A program made the position numbers and the translations under genes. 64,000 bases of DNA from Affinibrenneria salicis (GTDB taxonomy: Bacteria; Pseudomonadota; Gammaproteobacteria; Enterobacterales; Enterobacteriaceae), in NCBI RefSeq assembly GCF_008710095.1, contig NZ_VYKJ01000003.1, positions 310,001 to 374,000 of the forward strand, given 5' to 3'. A model generated the notes under the pieces. It was not told the DNA's origin and made no database searches. It worked only from the letters and a program-made list of their open reading frames with translations. The stretch's first letter is position 1, and every line of letters starts with the position of its first letter. This document shows positions 34,130-43,313 of the stretch, one piece after another.

Positions 34130-35764
34130 CTAACGGGGAGCTGCGGCGCGGCCGGCGTCGAGCGCCTTCAGCAACCGGCGCGCCGTCTGTTCTGCCTTGT
34201 CCGGCGATCGGCTGACGATCAGGCGGGCCAGACCGGCCGCAGAAGGCTGGCGCTGAAGTTCAGACAGCGTCAGGCGGGACGCCGGCAGATACTGGTTGAT
34301 AAAATTCAGCAGTTGACGCGCCGCGTCGGGCTGCGCCGTCAACGGGCCGAGCGCGCTGTCTGGCCCCATCGTGCGCGCGCCGCTCAGCCGGTTAAGCAGG
34401 CGCAGCAATAGACGCTCCGTGCTGCCGTCCGCCGGCCGATCCGCGGCTTGTCGCCAGACGGGGGCCTGATGCAGCGCCGCCGGATCTCGCGCCAGCCGGC
34501 GCAGCAGCGCCAGCTGGCGATCGAACATATCGCGGATCAACGGCGCGGGAAAAACGTCCAGCCGCACGTCCCAGTTCAGCAAAATGCCGTCGTGTATCTC
34601 GACCGCCTGTGCGTCGAGCGCCACCTGCGGTCCCTGCGAGATCACCCAGTTCATCTCTCCAAGGCTGCGCCGCACCGCGTCGGAAAACAGCTGGCCGCCG
34701 GGCAGTCCGAACCCTGAGGTGAACACCACCGGCGCGATCTGCAGGCTGCCGTGGCGGCGCGACAGATCGCGCAGTACATTGACGCCGGGATAATGGCTAT
34801 GGTTGATTGCGCGGGCCAGCTGCGGCGCCATGCGCCGACAAAACGCCAGCAGGCTTTCGTTCGCATCGGATGTCACGTCCAGAATCACCAGGCTGGAGAA
34901 GTCGCCGATAATCTGCCCGACCGCCTCAACATAGGGCGCGCGATGAAACATCGGCAGATTGAGGCGAAAACGCGTCATATCGCAACCGGCGGCCAGTACG
35001 CCGGCGAATGCGCAGAGAAACAGCGTCGAGGGGGTGAGATGATGGGCGCGGGCGGTTTTCTCCAGCGACCGGCGTTCGTCCGACGTCAGCCGCGCGGCCA
35101 GCCGGTCGCTGCGGCAGCGCTGCGTATCGCCGTCATGCGGCAGCCGGGGCGCGGGGGCAAAATCGCTAAGGCGCGCCTGCCACCAGCGTCTGTCGCGTCG
35201 GTAGCGCCGCTGCAGGTTTTCATCCGCGCGCATTTTATCCAGATAGCGGAACCAGGCGATACCCGCGTCGTCGGTCTGGTGCGTCGCGTCCTGCGGCTGG
35301 CGATACAGGCGCGCCAGATCCTCCAGCAGGATGCGAAAACTCCAGGCATCGGCGGCTATCATATCCACGTCGACATGCAGGCGGCAGCGCGTATCCGCCA
35401 GCAGACTGAGGCTGATATCGCATGCCTGGCCTTGCTCAAGCGCCAGTTTTTGCGTGCTATTGCGTCGGCGTTTGGCCTCAAGGCGGCGGGCGGCGTTCTG
35501 CGGAGTTTCGTCGCGCAGATCGTCGATCTGCAGCCGGTAGCGCTCGCTGATAGGCTCGATGGTTTGCTGTCCGGCCGGGGTGATGCGCAGGCGCAGCATC
35601 GGATGCGCCTGATAGAGCCGACTGACGGCTTGCCGCAGCCGCCCGACATCCAGTCCGACGCTGTCGAATTCGGCGTATAAATGCGCCGCGACGCCGCCCA
35701 GGCGCTGGTCGGATTGCCGGCCAACCCAACTGGCCGCCTGCATCGGAGTCAACTCTTTCATCAT
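34130..35764 (-). CDS. NRPS: separate cyclisation (Cy) domain with degenerate carrier-like tail
   Basis: A 544-residue protein with a single heterocyclisation domain (about 1-430). The Cy signature D-x4-D-xx-S is complete: Asp134, Asp139 and Ser142 in DMIAADAWS. Later Cy segments are NLPMFHR near 269-274, IIGDFSSLVILDV near 285-297 and PVVFTSGFG near 345-353. Residues 445-520 keep the outline of a carrier domain (LLLRLLNRL; LTLSELQRQPSAAGLARLI, like the end of a PCP), but the core loop ALGPLTAQPDAA has no GGxS serine. In VibF and AngN two Cy domains lie in tandem on one chain and share condensation and ring closure; here one of them is a separate protein and its partner is in the next gene. 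ATGATG at the start; ribosome site weak. Confidence 0.85.
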   Translation of the reverse strand: MMKELTPMQAASWVGRQSDQRLGGVAAHLYAEFDSVGLDVGRLRQAVSRLYQAHPMLRLRITPAGQQTIEPISERYRLQIDDLRDETPQNAARRLEAKRRRNSTQKLALEQGQACDISLSLLADTRCRLHVDVDMIAADAWSFRILLEDLARLYRQPQDATHQTDDAGIAWFRYLDKMRADENLQRRYRRDRRWWQARLSDFAPAPRLPHDGDTQRCRSDRLAARLTSDERRSLEKTARAHHLTPSTLFLCAFAGVLAAGCDMTRFRLNLPMFHRAPYVEAVGQIIGDFSSLVILDVTSDANESLLAFCRRMAPQLARAINHSHYPGVNVLRDLSRRHGSLQIAPVVFTSGFGLPGGQLFSDAVRRSLGEMNWVISQGPQVALDAQAVEIHDGILLNWDVRLDVFPAPLIRDMFDRQLALLRRLARDPAALHQAPVWRQAADRPADGSTERLLLRLLNRLSGARTMGPDSALGPLTAQPDAARQLLNFINQYLPASRLTLSELQRQPSAAGLARLIVSRSPDKAEQTARRLLKALDAGRAAAPR

Positions 35765-35825
35765 CGGATCCCATCAACGTTGAGTGTGCGAGACGGTTCG
35801 AATATATTACATAGCGGATATCAAT

Positions 35826-35844
35826 TGAAATGATTCTTATTTGT
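35826..35844. promoter_or_regulatory. Possible Fur site between the Cy gene and the flavin monooxygenase gene
   Basis: The AT-rich stretch TTGAAATGATTCTTATTTG resembles a Fur box only loosely (about 10 of 19). It is about 60 bp before the minus-strand Cy start, the right place for iron control of the NRPS operon. Confidence 0.35.
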
Positions 35845-35876
35845 ATTTGTGCGCAGGCCGTGGTTTGCGGCGTCGG

Positions 35877-37193
35877 CTAGTCGAGCGGATCCATACCCAG
35901 ATGCTGACGCAGGGTGGCGCCCCGATAATCACGGCGGAACAGACCGAGTTGCGTCAGCCGGGGAATCAATTCGTCAAATAACCGATCCAATGACTGCGGC
36001 GAGCCGCCGGGCAGGGCGATAAACCCATCGGCCGCGCCGGCCTCCACGCGCCCGATGATGTCGTCCAGCGCATCGTCAACCGTGCCGACCACCAGCCAGT
36101 GGGCGGAACCGATAACCTCCGGTCGTTTCAGCAGGTCGGCCACGCGGGGTTGCTGTTGTACAATCAACCGGCGCAACAGATCGGCATGGGTCTGGCTGCG
36201 CGCCTGAGGGGCGGCGGCGGGCAACATCTGCGCGGTGACCCGGCTATTCAGCGGCAGCCGGCTCAGATCGAGCCCCAGCATCTGCTGAATCGCGTCGTAT
36301 TGTTGGTTGCGGGGCGTACCGGCATGGGTGTCCTGATACAGTTCGCGCGCCTCGCGACGGGTTTTGCCGAGATAGAGGCTTAATCCGGGCAGTACGCGCA
36401 GCGCTTCGGGGCGGCGGCCGTGCGCCTGCGCCCGCCGCCGCAGATCGGCGCGCAGTTCGATGCCGGCTGCGATGTCCGGCGTGGCGGCGAAAACGCCGTC
36501 GGCGATCCGTGCGGCAAAGTCGCGTCCGTGGGCCGAGGCGCCGGCCTGGAACAACGGAATGGCGCCGGTGCCCGCGTCGGGCACGTTCAGCGGCCCTTCG
36601 ACATTGAAAAAACGGCCGTGGTGGTTGACGGCCCGCAGCCTGGCCGCCCGCGCATATTCTCCTGTCTGCCGGTCGACGGTCAGCGCGTCATGGGGGTAGC
36701 TTTGCCAGAGCTGGCGCACCAGATCGGTAAACTCCAGGGCCTGGTCGTAGCGCTGCGCTGAGGGCGGCATCGAATCCAGGCCGAAATTGCGGTGGCCATC
36801 GAGCGCCGTGACCACATTCCAGCCCGCGCGCCCGTTGCTGAGCCAGTTGAGGGACTGAAGCTGTCTGGCGACGAGGTAAGGCGGAGAAAACGTGGTCGAT
36901 GCGGTGGTGATCAGGCCGATGCGTCGGGTCTCCCTCGCGAGGGCGGCCAGCAGCAGCGAGGGATCGAGGCTGCTGAACGCCGGCGACCGGGCGGCGCTGT
37001 GCGGATTGATAAACAGGGTATCGGGACGAAAGAGAAAATCCAGCTTCGCCGCTTCCGCTCGTCTGGCCAGATCGCGGTAAAAATCGGCCGAATAGATCTC
37101 TTCCACCCGACTATCGGGGCGTCGCCAGCCGTTGCCGGTTAACCAGGTGACCGCGATAGACATACCAATGCATAGTTGTCGTTTTGCTTTCAT
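35877..37193 (-). CDS. LLM-class flavin-dependent monooxygenase (NtaA/SnaA/DszA family)
   Basis: A 438-residue luciferase-like oxygenase that uses reduced FMN from a separate reductase. Segments typical of the NtaA/DszA branch are YSADFYRDLARRAEAAKLDFLFRPDTL, LDPSLLLAALARETRRIGLITTASTTFSPPYLVARQLQSLNWLSNGRAGWNVVTA, RYDQALEFTDLVRQLW, NHHGRFFNVEGPLNVP and IPLFQAGASAHGRDFAARIADGVFA. AGGAGA lies before ATG 37193. It lies between the NRPS operon and the siderophore importer genes, on the same strand as the NRPS genes. It may belong to the siderophore system (for example oxidation of an intermediate or release of the ligand), or it may be unrelated and work on a sulfonate. Family is clear; role unknown. 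Confidence 0.82.
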   Translation of the reverse strand: MKAKRQLCIGMSIAVTWLTGNGWRRPDSRVEEIYSADFYRDLARRAEAAKLDFLFRPDTLFINPHSAARSPAFSSLDPSLLLAALARETRRIGLITTASTTFSPPYLVARQLQSLNWLSNGRAGWNVVTALDGHRNFGLDSMPPSAQRYDQALEFTDLVRQLWQSYPHDALTVDRQTGEYARAARLRAVNHHGRFFNVEGPLNVPDAGTGAIPLFQAGASAHGRDFAARIADGVFAATPDIAAGIELRADLRRRAQAHGRRPEALRVLPGLSLYLGKTRREARELYQDTHAGTPRNQQYDAIQQMLGLDLSRLPLNSRVTAQMLPAAAPQARSQTHADLLRRLIVQQQPRVADLLKRPEVIGSAHWLVVGTVDDALDDIIGRVEAGAADGFIALPGGSPQSLDRLFDELIPRLTQLGLFRRDYRGATLRQHLGMDPLD

Positions 37194-37412
37194 GCCTGTT
37201 TATCTCCTGTCTCAGCGTGATCGGCCGCTGTCATGACGCTGCCGGGGCGGGGAAAGCGGCGAGGAAGCCGGTGGCAGAGTATCCCGTCCGGCCGGACGCT
37301 GGCAACGGCGCCGATCGCATTGTGCGCCGCCTGACGCGCCCCACGCCGCCGGATCCGCTATTGCGGTCGCGTCGAGCGAATAATATACTGCGCGAATTTA
37401 ACTGCTGCGATT

Positions 37413-37431
37413 GAGAATTATTTTCATTATT
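37413..37431 (+). promoter_or_regulatory. Fur box before the siderophore-binding protein gene
   Basis: GAGAATTATTTTCATTATT matches 14 of 19 positions of the Fur consensus, about 120 bp before the ATG at 37549, in an AT-rich promoter stretch. Confidence 0.6.
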
Positions 37432-37548
37432 GTGCGTCGTTATGCGATACCCCGGCCCGGCAATATTTCAGGACGTTGTCTGACTGACGGGCAACCGATG
37501 CGGCGCACGGCCGGAACGATCACGGGACATCATGGTCGCGAGGAACTT

Positions 37549-38529
37549 ATGCACAGAAGCATGTGGATGGCGGCGGCTGGCCGTTTTATCGTGACGCTGG
37601 CGCTGATGACCGGGCTGGGCGCGCCGTTCGTCCGCGCCGAGCCGGCGGGCTGGCCGCGAACGTTTCACAATGCCGACGGCAGCACGGTCAGCCTGCCCGC
37701 CGCGCCGCAGCGCATCCTGTCGACCTCGGTGACCATCACCGGCACGCTGCTGGCCGTCGATGCGCCGGTGGTGGCCAGCGCGACCGCGGCCAACGGCCAT
37801 TTTTTTGCCCAGTGGGATCGCGTGGCGCAGGCGCGTCGGTTGGAAAAACTGTGGCCGGCGGGCAGCGCGGATCTGGAGGCGGCTTACGCCGTGGCGCCGG
37901 ATCTGATCGTGGTCGCGCTGACGGGCGGCGACTCGGCGCTCGGGCAGATTGAGGAACTGAAGGCTATCGCGCCGACCCTCGTTCTGGACTATGGCGGCCA
38001 GACCTGGCAGGACCTGGCGCGGGAAATCGGCGCGGCGACCGGGCTTGAAGCGCAGACCGAGGCGCGGATTGTCGGCTTCGATCGCGAGGTGGAGCGGGCG
38101 CGCAATAAAATCGCGCCGCCCGCCGGCAAGGTCAATATCATTAGCTACAACGGCCCCGGCGCCAGCAATCCCATCGCGACGGCCGACGGCGTGCACGCCC
38201 GGCTGCTCAGTTCGCTCGGTTTTACGCTCGAAGCGCCCGATCCGGCATGGCAAAGCAGCGTCTCTCCCCGTCAGGATTTTGTCTGGGCGCAGTACGAAAA
38301 CCTGACCCGCCTCGCGGCGCCGACCACCTTCCTGCTGAGCGCCGGGGATGAGAAAGCGGCGGCGTTTCTACGCGATCCGATGCTGGCCAACCTGCCTTCG
38401 GTAAAGAATAAGCAGGTCTACGGTCTGGGGGTTAACTCGTTCCGTATCGATTATTTCAGCGCCAGAGAGATTATCGACGGCATCATCAGGCGATTTGGCC
38501 AGACGCAGCAGGCCGGACCTGCGCCATAG
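37549..38529 (+). CDS. fepB: Periplasmic ferric-siderophore binding protein (FepB-like)
   Basis: A 326-residue periplasmic protein that takes up iron-siderophore behind the outer-membrane receptor. ATG at 37549 has AGGAA 5 bases before it and opens a signal peptide ending at FVRAEPAG. The class III binding protein fold is shown by WPRTFHNADGSTVSLPAAPQRILSTSVTITGTLLAVDAPVVASAT, LEAAYAVAPDLIVVALTGGDSALGQIEELKAIAPTLVLDYGG, VNIISYNGPGASNPIATADGVHARLLSSLGF and DPMLANLPSVKNKQVYGLG. These follow E. coli FepB closely in order. It lies 29 bp before two FepD/FepG-type permeases. No ATPase (FepC) gene is present in the block. Confidence 0.9.
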   Translation: MHRSMWMAAAGRFIVTLALMTGLGAPFVRAEPAGWPRTFHNADGSTVSLPAAPQRILSTSVTITGTLLAVDAPVVASATAANGHFFAQWDRVAQARRLEKLWPAGSADLEAAYAVAPDLIVVALTGGDSALGQIEELKAIAPTLVLDYGGQTWQDLAREIGAATGLEAQTEARIVGFDREVERARNKIAPPAGKVNIISYNGPGASNPIATADGVHARLLSSLGFTLEAPDPAWQSSVSPRQDFVWAQYENLTRLAAPTTFLLSAGDEKAAAFLRDPMLANLPSVKNKQVYGLGVNSFRIDYFSAREIIDGIIRRFGQTQQAGPAP

Positions 38530-38558
38530 CCGTTTCGCCCCATCAGCAGGATTACGTC

Positions 38559-39599
38559 ATGCCACCAGTTGTGCAGGTTGTTCCCCGTTCGCGCAGCGAC
38601 AGGTTCAAATTTCGCCGTCAGGGTCTGCTGCTCTGTGCGTTGTTGCTGGCTGCGCTGGCGGCAGGGAGTCTGTTTATCGGCACGCGGCCTATTGCGCCGC
38701 GGGTCACCTGGCAGGCGCTGGTGGCGTTCGACGCCGGCAGCAGCGAACACTTGCTGGTGCGCTATCTGCGGATCCCGCGCACCTTGCTGGCGATTGTGGC
38801 GGGGGCGGCGCTGGGCGTGTCCGGCGCCATTATGCAGGCGCTGACGCGCAACCCTCTGGCCGACCCGGGTATCCTCGGCGTCAACGCCGGCGCGATGGTG
38901 GCCATCGTAGCGGCCATCGCCTTCCTGGGGATTACCGATGTCGCCGAATATATGTGGTTTGGTCTGGCCGGCGCCGGACTGGTCGGGGGCGGCGTATACC
39001 TGTTGGGCGGCGGCTGGCGTGAGGTCAATCCGGTGCGGGTGGTGTTGGCGGGAGCGGCGCTGACCGTGGTGCTGCTGGCGATAGCCCAGGTGATCACCGT
39101 CAATAGCGATGAAGAGGTGTTCAATCAGTTTCGCCATTGGGCCGTCGGTTCTCTGCAGGGGCGCGGTTATGCGGTGCTGGCGCCGGTTTCCGTGCTGGTC
39201 GCCGCCGGTCTGCTGATGTCGTTCGCGCTGGCCAAAGCGCTGGATATGGTGGCGCTCGGCAACGATCTGGGGCAGTCCCTCGGCGTGAATGCGACCGCGG
39301 TCTGGCTGCTGTCGGCGCTCAGCGTGATTACGCTGGCGGGCGCCGCCACGGCGGCCGCAGGACCGATTAGCTTTATCGGGCTGACCGCCCCGCATTTCGC
39401 TCGCTTTGTGGCCGGCTCCGATCATCGCTGGGTTCTCCCCTGGTCGATGATGATTTCCGCCATCCTGATGGTGGCGGCCGATATGCTCGGCCGCCTGCTG
39501 GGCTATCCCGGCGAAATCAGCGTCGGCATCATGGTGGCGCTGATTGGCGGGCCGGTGTTTGTGGTGCTGGTTAAACGATGGAAACTCATACAGTTATGA
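38559..39599 (+). CDS. fepD: Ferric-siderophore ABC permease (FepD-like)
   Basis: A 346-residue inner-membrane permease of the FecCD family with about nine or ten hydrophobic segments. Key stretches are VRYLRIPRTLLAIVAGAALGVSGAIMQALTRNPLADPGILGVNAGAMVAIV, GWREVNPVRVVLAGAALTVVLLA, RHWAVGSLQGRGY, LALGNDLGQSLGVN-type loop near residue 230 and AGPISFIGLTAPHFARFVAGSDHRWVLP. These are hallmarks of FepD. AGGA precedes ATG 38559. Its stop overlaps the start of the FepG-like gene by four bases, giving a coupled pair. Confidence 0.92.
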   Translation: MPPVVQVVPRSRSDRFKFRRQGLLLCALLLAALAAGSLFIGTRPIAPRVTWQALVAFDAGSSEHLLVRYLRIPRTLLAIVAGAALGVSGAIMQALTRNPLADPGILGVNAGAMVAIVAAIAFLGITDVAEYMWFGLAGAGLVGGGVYLLGGGWREVNPVRVVLAGAALTVVLLAIAQVITVNSDEEVFNQFRHWAVGSLQGRGYAVLAPVSVLVAAGLLMSFALAKALDMVALGNDLGQSLGVNATAVWLLSALSVITLAGAATAAAGPISFIGLTAPHFARFVAGSDHRWVLPWSMMISAILMVAADMLGRLLGYPGEISVGIMVALIGGPVFVVLVKRWKLIQL

Positions 39600-40660
39600 A
39601 CGCTAAGCGGAGCGCGGGCGGCGCGTTCGTCATGAGTGGCCGGCTGTGGCGGCGCGGCGGCGTGTCGCTGCTGGTTGCCCCGCGTTTGCTGATCGTCTGC
39701 GGCGTGCTGCTGGCGCTGCTGCTGCTGCTGGCCGCGTTCGCCATCACGGTAGGGCGCATCGATATCGGCGCGATGCAGATTTTGCATGTGATCTTCGGCG
39801 GCGGAGACGGCGGTCCCGGCGACCGCATTGTGCGCAATATTCGCCTGCCGCGCACGTTGACCGCTATTTTTGTCGGTGCCGCGCTGGGCGTGTCAGGCGC
39901 GATTTTTCAGTCGGTGTCGCGCAACGCCCTCGGTTCTCCGGACATCATCGGCTGCACCACCGGCGCGGCCACCGGCGCGCTGATCCAGATTGTTCTGTTC
40001 CATCCCGGACCGATGGCCGTTGCTTTGGCCGCGATAACGGGCGGCGTTCTGACTTCGCTGCTGGTCTATGTTTTGGCGGTGAAAGCTGGGGTGATGCGGG
40101 GCTATCGTCTGATCCTGACCGGCATCGGCATTGGGTCGGTACTCAGCGCGCTGAATGGTTTCCTGCTGGTGAAGGGGGATCTGGATAATGCGATTATGGC
40201 GAATCTGTGGCTCGCCGGTTCGATACAATCCCGTACCTGGATGCATCTGATACCGGTCGCCGTCGGCGTGACGATCCTGCTGCCGCTGATCCTGCTGGCC
40301 GCCAGAAAGCTCACGATGATGGAAATGGGCGATGAAATGGCCTGTCTGCTGGGTATTCGCGTGGAGCGCACTCGCCTGCAGATGATTCTGTGCGCGGTGA
40401 TTCTGGCGGCGCTGGCCGCCGGCGCCGCCGGCCCTATCGCCTTTGTCGCGCTGGCCGCCCCGCAACTGGTGGTGCGCTTAACCCGGGCGCGGACGCTGCC
40501 CGTGATCAGCGCCGCGCTGATGGGCGCCTGTTTGCTATTGCTGGCCGATCTGATCACGCAACTGATTCCCCTGACCGTCGCGGTGCCGGTGGGCCGCATG
40601 ACCGGTATTTTGGGCGGGCTCTACCTGCTCTGGCTGTTAACCCGGACGCGCCGCTTCTGA
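39596..40660 (+). CDS. fepG: Ferric-siderophore ABC permease (FepG-like)
   Basis: A 354-residue second FecCD-type permease. ATG at 39596 overlaps the FepD-like stop (ATGA); an ATG 18 bases earlier lies inside that gene. Segments IVRNIRLPRTLTAIFVGAALGVSGAIFQSVSRNALGSPDIIGCTTGAATGA, GVMRGYRLILTGIGIGSVLSALNGFLL, MANLWLAGSIQSRTWMHL and AGPIAFVALAAPQLVVRLTRARTLPVISAALMGACLLLLADLI match FepG. It pairs with FepD-like to form the membrane channel. The ATPase that must drive it is not encoded next to it; the following 384 bp hold only a regulatory region and then the receptor gene. Confidence 0.92.
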   Translation: MNAKRSAGGAFVMSGRLWRRGGVSLLVAPRLLIVCGVLLALLLLLAAFAITVGRIDIGAMQILHVIFGGGDGGPGDRIVRNIRLPRTLTAIFVGAALGVSGAIFQSVSRNALGSPDIIGCTTGAATGALIQIVLFHPGPMAVALAAITGGVLTSLLVYVLAVKAGVMRGYRLILTGIGIGSVLSALNGFLLVKGDLDNAIMANLWLAGSIQSRTWMHLIPVAVGVTILLPLILLAARKLTMMEMGDEMACLLGIRVERTRLQMILCAVILAALAAGAAGPIAFVALAAPQLVVRLTRARTLPVISAALMGACLLLLADLITQLIPLTVAVPVGRMTGILGGLYLLWLLTRTRRF

Positions 40661-40723
40661 ATCTTGCCGCCGGCGATAATATGATCGGCGTCCCATATCA
40701 GGCCTTTTCACCAGATCTAAATT

Positions 40724-40765
40724 GATAATGATTTGCATTACTAAATATGAATTATTATCATTCCC
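40724..40765 (+). promoter_or_regulatory. Two neighbouring Fur-box-like sites before the receptor gene
   Basis: GATAATGATTTGCATTACT at 40724 matches 14 of 19 Fur positions. A second site around ATTATTATCATTCC (about 40747-40765) matches 13. They lie about 280-320 bp before the receptor ATG at 41045. The rest of the 384-bp gap (40661-41044) shows no gene. Confidence 0.6.
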
Positions 40766-41044
40766 GTCATTCTTCTGCTTATTTTTTAACCGAACACCGG
40801 CGCGGTCGGCGACAGGCGGAGGAAGTGCTTTTCCAGCTTCAACGCAGCCATCGTAGTGAAGACAAAACAATAACCAGGCGGTGGCGCCAGGACGGGCCTG
40901 ACGACCTGTCTCCGGCATGGATAACGCGCGGCTCGTCGGTACCGCTGGCGCACGGATGCCGTTTGCAAAGTGAAAACCACAGTTATTTTTTCTATGTGAG
41001 TAGAACGGATTTTGTGCACATTTGCTTATTAAGGAGGGTTATTG

Positions 41045-43198
41045 ATGAGTACGTTACACACGACTCAGCGGCACAAAATATCGGTTGGCAACCGGGGATC
41101 TGTGCGTTTACGCGTTGTCGGTTCCGCCGCTACGCTGCTGCTGGGGGCGGTCGTCTGGCCCCTGTCCGACGCCCGAGCCGCAGAAGAGGAGCTCAGCGCC
41201 GGGTCGTCGGGAGACGAAAACAGTCAAAAGCGCGTCAGCGCGCCGTCCGACTCGCTGCCGGCAATGGATACCATCGTGGTGCGGGGGGAAAAAACCGAGC
41301 GGTCGATTTACGATACCAGCGCGAGCGTGGAGGTTTACGATGAGCGCCGGATGGCCGCGGTGCCGAACGCCAGCTCGGTGTCGGACCTGCTGAAACAGAC
41401 TCCCAATGTGGTGGATGTGGGTATCGGCAACGATCTGCCGACGATTCGCGGTATCGACGGCTCCGGGCCGGCGCAGGGCGCCAACGCTTTTCTCAACGGC
41501 ACCCGTCCCCGCATGAACATGTCGGTCGACGGTCGCTCGCTCACCTATAACGAGCTGGCCTTCGGCCCGCAGTCTCTGTGGGATGTGGAACGGGTTGAAA
41601 TCTTCCGCGGTCCGCAGAGCTATATCCAGGGCCGCAACGCCATTGCCGGCGCGGTAGTAATAACCTCAAAAGATCCCTCTTTTGAGTGGGAGCAGGCGGT
41701 GAAAGGCGCGATCGGCAATCATCACTCTTCGCAGACGGCGGCGATGATTTCCGGTCCGGTGGTTGAGGATCAACTGGCGTTCCGCCTCAGCGTCGATCGC
41801 CAGCGACGGCGCAGCGACGCCGATCTGACCGCGTATGCGCCGGTAGGCGACCCGCGCGAGATCGAGGTGACGACGAGCCGCGCCAAGCTACTGTACAACC
41901 CTGCCGCGCTGCCTGAACTGACGTCGCGGCTTTCCCTGAATCACTATGATACGCAGGCGCCGCAGAACGAAGCCTCCAGCAGCCTGCGTTTTGAAAGCAC
42001 CAGACCGGTTTTCAAGACAAAATCCACCAGCGGTATCTGGGATCTGGAATGGGAGGCCTCCGAAGGAATCAATTTTGAAAATAAACTGCTGTATACGAAT
42101 TTCTCTAATCATCGCCTGACGCCGACCGGGCTCCAGTCCGCCGACATTGACGGCCGGGAACTGCAGATCGAGCCGCTGATGCGCTTCGGCGCCGACGGCG
42201 ACACGTGGCGCGGGCTGGCCGGGCTGCGTTACTTCCGCGGCACTCAGGATGAATTCGTCAACTTCAATGCCTACTACGGCGGCGTCAATACCTTTGACGA
42301 CAAGACCGAAACGGCCTCCGCCTTCGCCGAACTGAGCTGGGCGCTTCATCCGCAGGTGGATGTGACCTTCGCCGGTCGCGTCGAGCGCGAACAGCGAAAG
42401 CGCACGGGGGGCAGCGGGGCGGTGAACATCAATTTCGACGAAACCTACAACGTTTTCCTGCCTAAAGTCGATCTTGCCTGGAAACCGCTCGACGGCCAGA
42501 CCCTGGGGGCCAAAATCGCGCGCGGCTATAATGCGGGCGGCGCCGGCATGACATTCGTCCAGCCGTTCATCAGCTATACCTACGACTCCGAATATGTCTG
42601 GAACTATGAACTCTATAGCCGCCATCGGCTGAAGGATACGCGGGTCGAACTGACGACTAATATTTTTTACAACGATTACAAAGATATGCAGTTGCCGATT
42701 ACCGAAGGCAGCTCCAGCGTGATCCATAATGCCGAAAAGGTGGAAACCTACGGCGCGGAATTTGGCGCGCGCTGGCAGCCGACGCGGGATCTGGCGATGT
42801 TCGGCTCGGCCGGCTTGCTGAAGGCGAAGATTAAACGTTTTTCCGCCGCCAGCGGCGCCGAAGGGGCCGATCTGCCGCGCGCGCCAGCCGTATCGGCCAA
42901 TGTGGGCGCCAGCTATCTGATCACGCCCGGTCTCGAGCTAAGCGGCAACGTGCAGTATTCGGACGCCTACTATTCCGCGTATGACAAGGATCCGCGCGGT
43001 CGGATCGGCGCTTACTGGATAACCAACCTCCAGCTGGCCTACACCTTCGCCCATGGGCGAGCCACACTGTTCGCTCAGAACCTGTTCGATTCCGATAAGC
43101 GGGTGATGACCTACTACGGTGCTTCGCAAAATGTCGACTATCTCTCTGAAATCAGACGCCCCAGAATGATCGGTGCCTCAATCGAACTGACGTTCTAG
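41045..43198 (+). CDS. TonB-dependent receptor of the catechol siderophore locus
   Basis: A 717-residue outer-membrane receptor without an STN domain. AAGGAGGG lies 6 bases before ATG 41045. The N-terminal signal sequence runs to about ...PLSDARA; the TonB box MDTIVVRGEK follows an acidic linker. The plug has DLLKQTPNVVDVGIGNDLPTIRGIDGSGPAQGANAFLNGTRPRMNMSVDG and VERVEIFRGPQSYIQGRNAIAGAVVITSKDP. The barrel closes on MIGASIELTF. It lies between the importer genes and the last NRPS gene on the same strand, with Fur sites upstream. It is the best candidate receptor for the siderophore made here, in the place ViuA has for vibriobactin, though the sequence itself does not fix the ligand. Confidence 0.9.
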   Translation: MSTLHTTQRHKISVGNRGSVRLRVVGSAATLLLGAVVWPLSDARAAEEELSAGSSGDENSQKRVSAPSDSLPAMDTIVVRGEKTERSIYDTSASVEVYDERRMAAVPNASSVSDLLKQTPNVVDVGIGNDLPTIRGIDGSGPAQGANAFLNGTRPRMNMSVDGRSLTYNELAFGPQSLWDVERVEIFRGPQSYIQGRNAIAGAVVITSKDPSFEWEQAVKGAIGNHHSSQTAAMISGPVVEDQLAFRLSVDRQRRRSDADLTAYAPVGDPREIEVTTSRAKLLYNPAALPELTSRLSLNHYDTQAPQNEASSSLRFESTRPVFKTKSTSGIWDLEWEASEGINFENKLLYTNFSNHRLTPTGLQSADIDGRELQIEPLMRFGADGDTWRGLAGLRYFRGTQDEFVNFNAYYGGVNTFDDKTETASAFAELSWALHPQVDVTFAGRVEREQRKRTGGSGAVNINFDETYNVFLPKVDLAWKPLDGQTLGAKIARGYNAGGAGMTFVQPFISYTYDSEYVWNYELYSRHRLKDTRVELTTNIFYNDYKDMQLPITEGSSSVIHNAEKVETYGAEFGARWQPTRDLAMFGSAGLLKAKIKRFSAASGAEGADLPRAPAVSANVGASYLITPGLELSGNVQYSDAYYSAYDKDPRGRIGAYWITNLQLAYTFAHGRATLFAQNLFDSDKRVMTYYGASQNVDYLSEIRRPRMIGASIELTF

Positions 43199-43313
43199 CG
43201 CGTTTTAACGCAATCGCTCGTCCGGTTATTTCGCCTCGCCGATCGCTATCCCGCATCGGCTGGCGAACCCGCAGATTTTCCGGCGCCGTCCGGAGGCTCA
43301 GGAGATCAGATCG

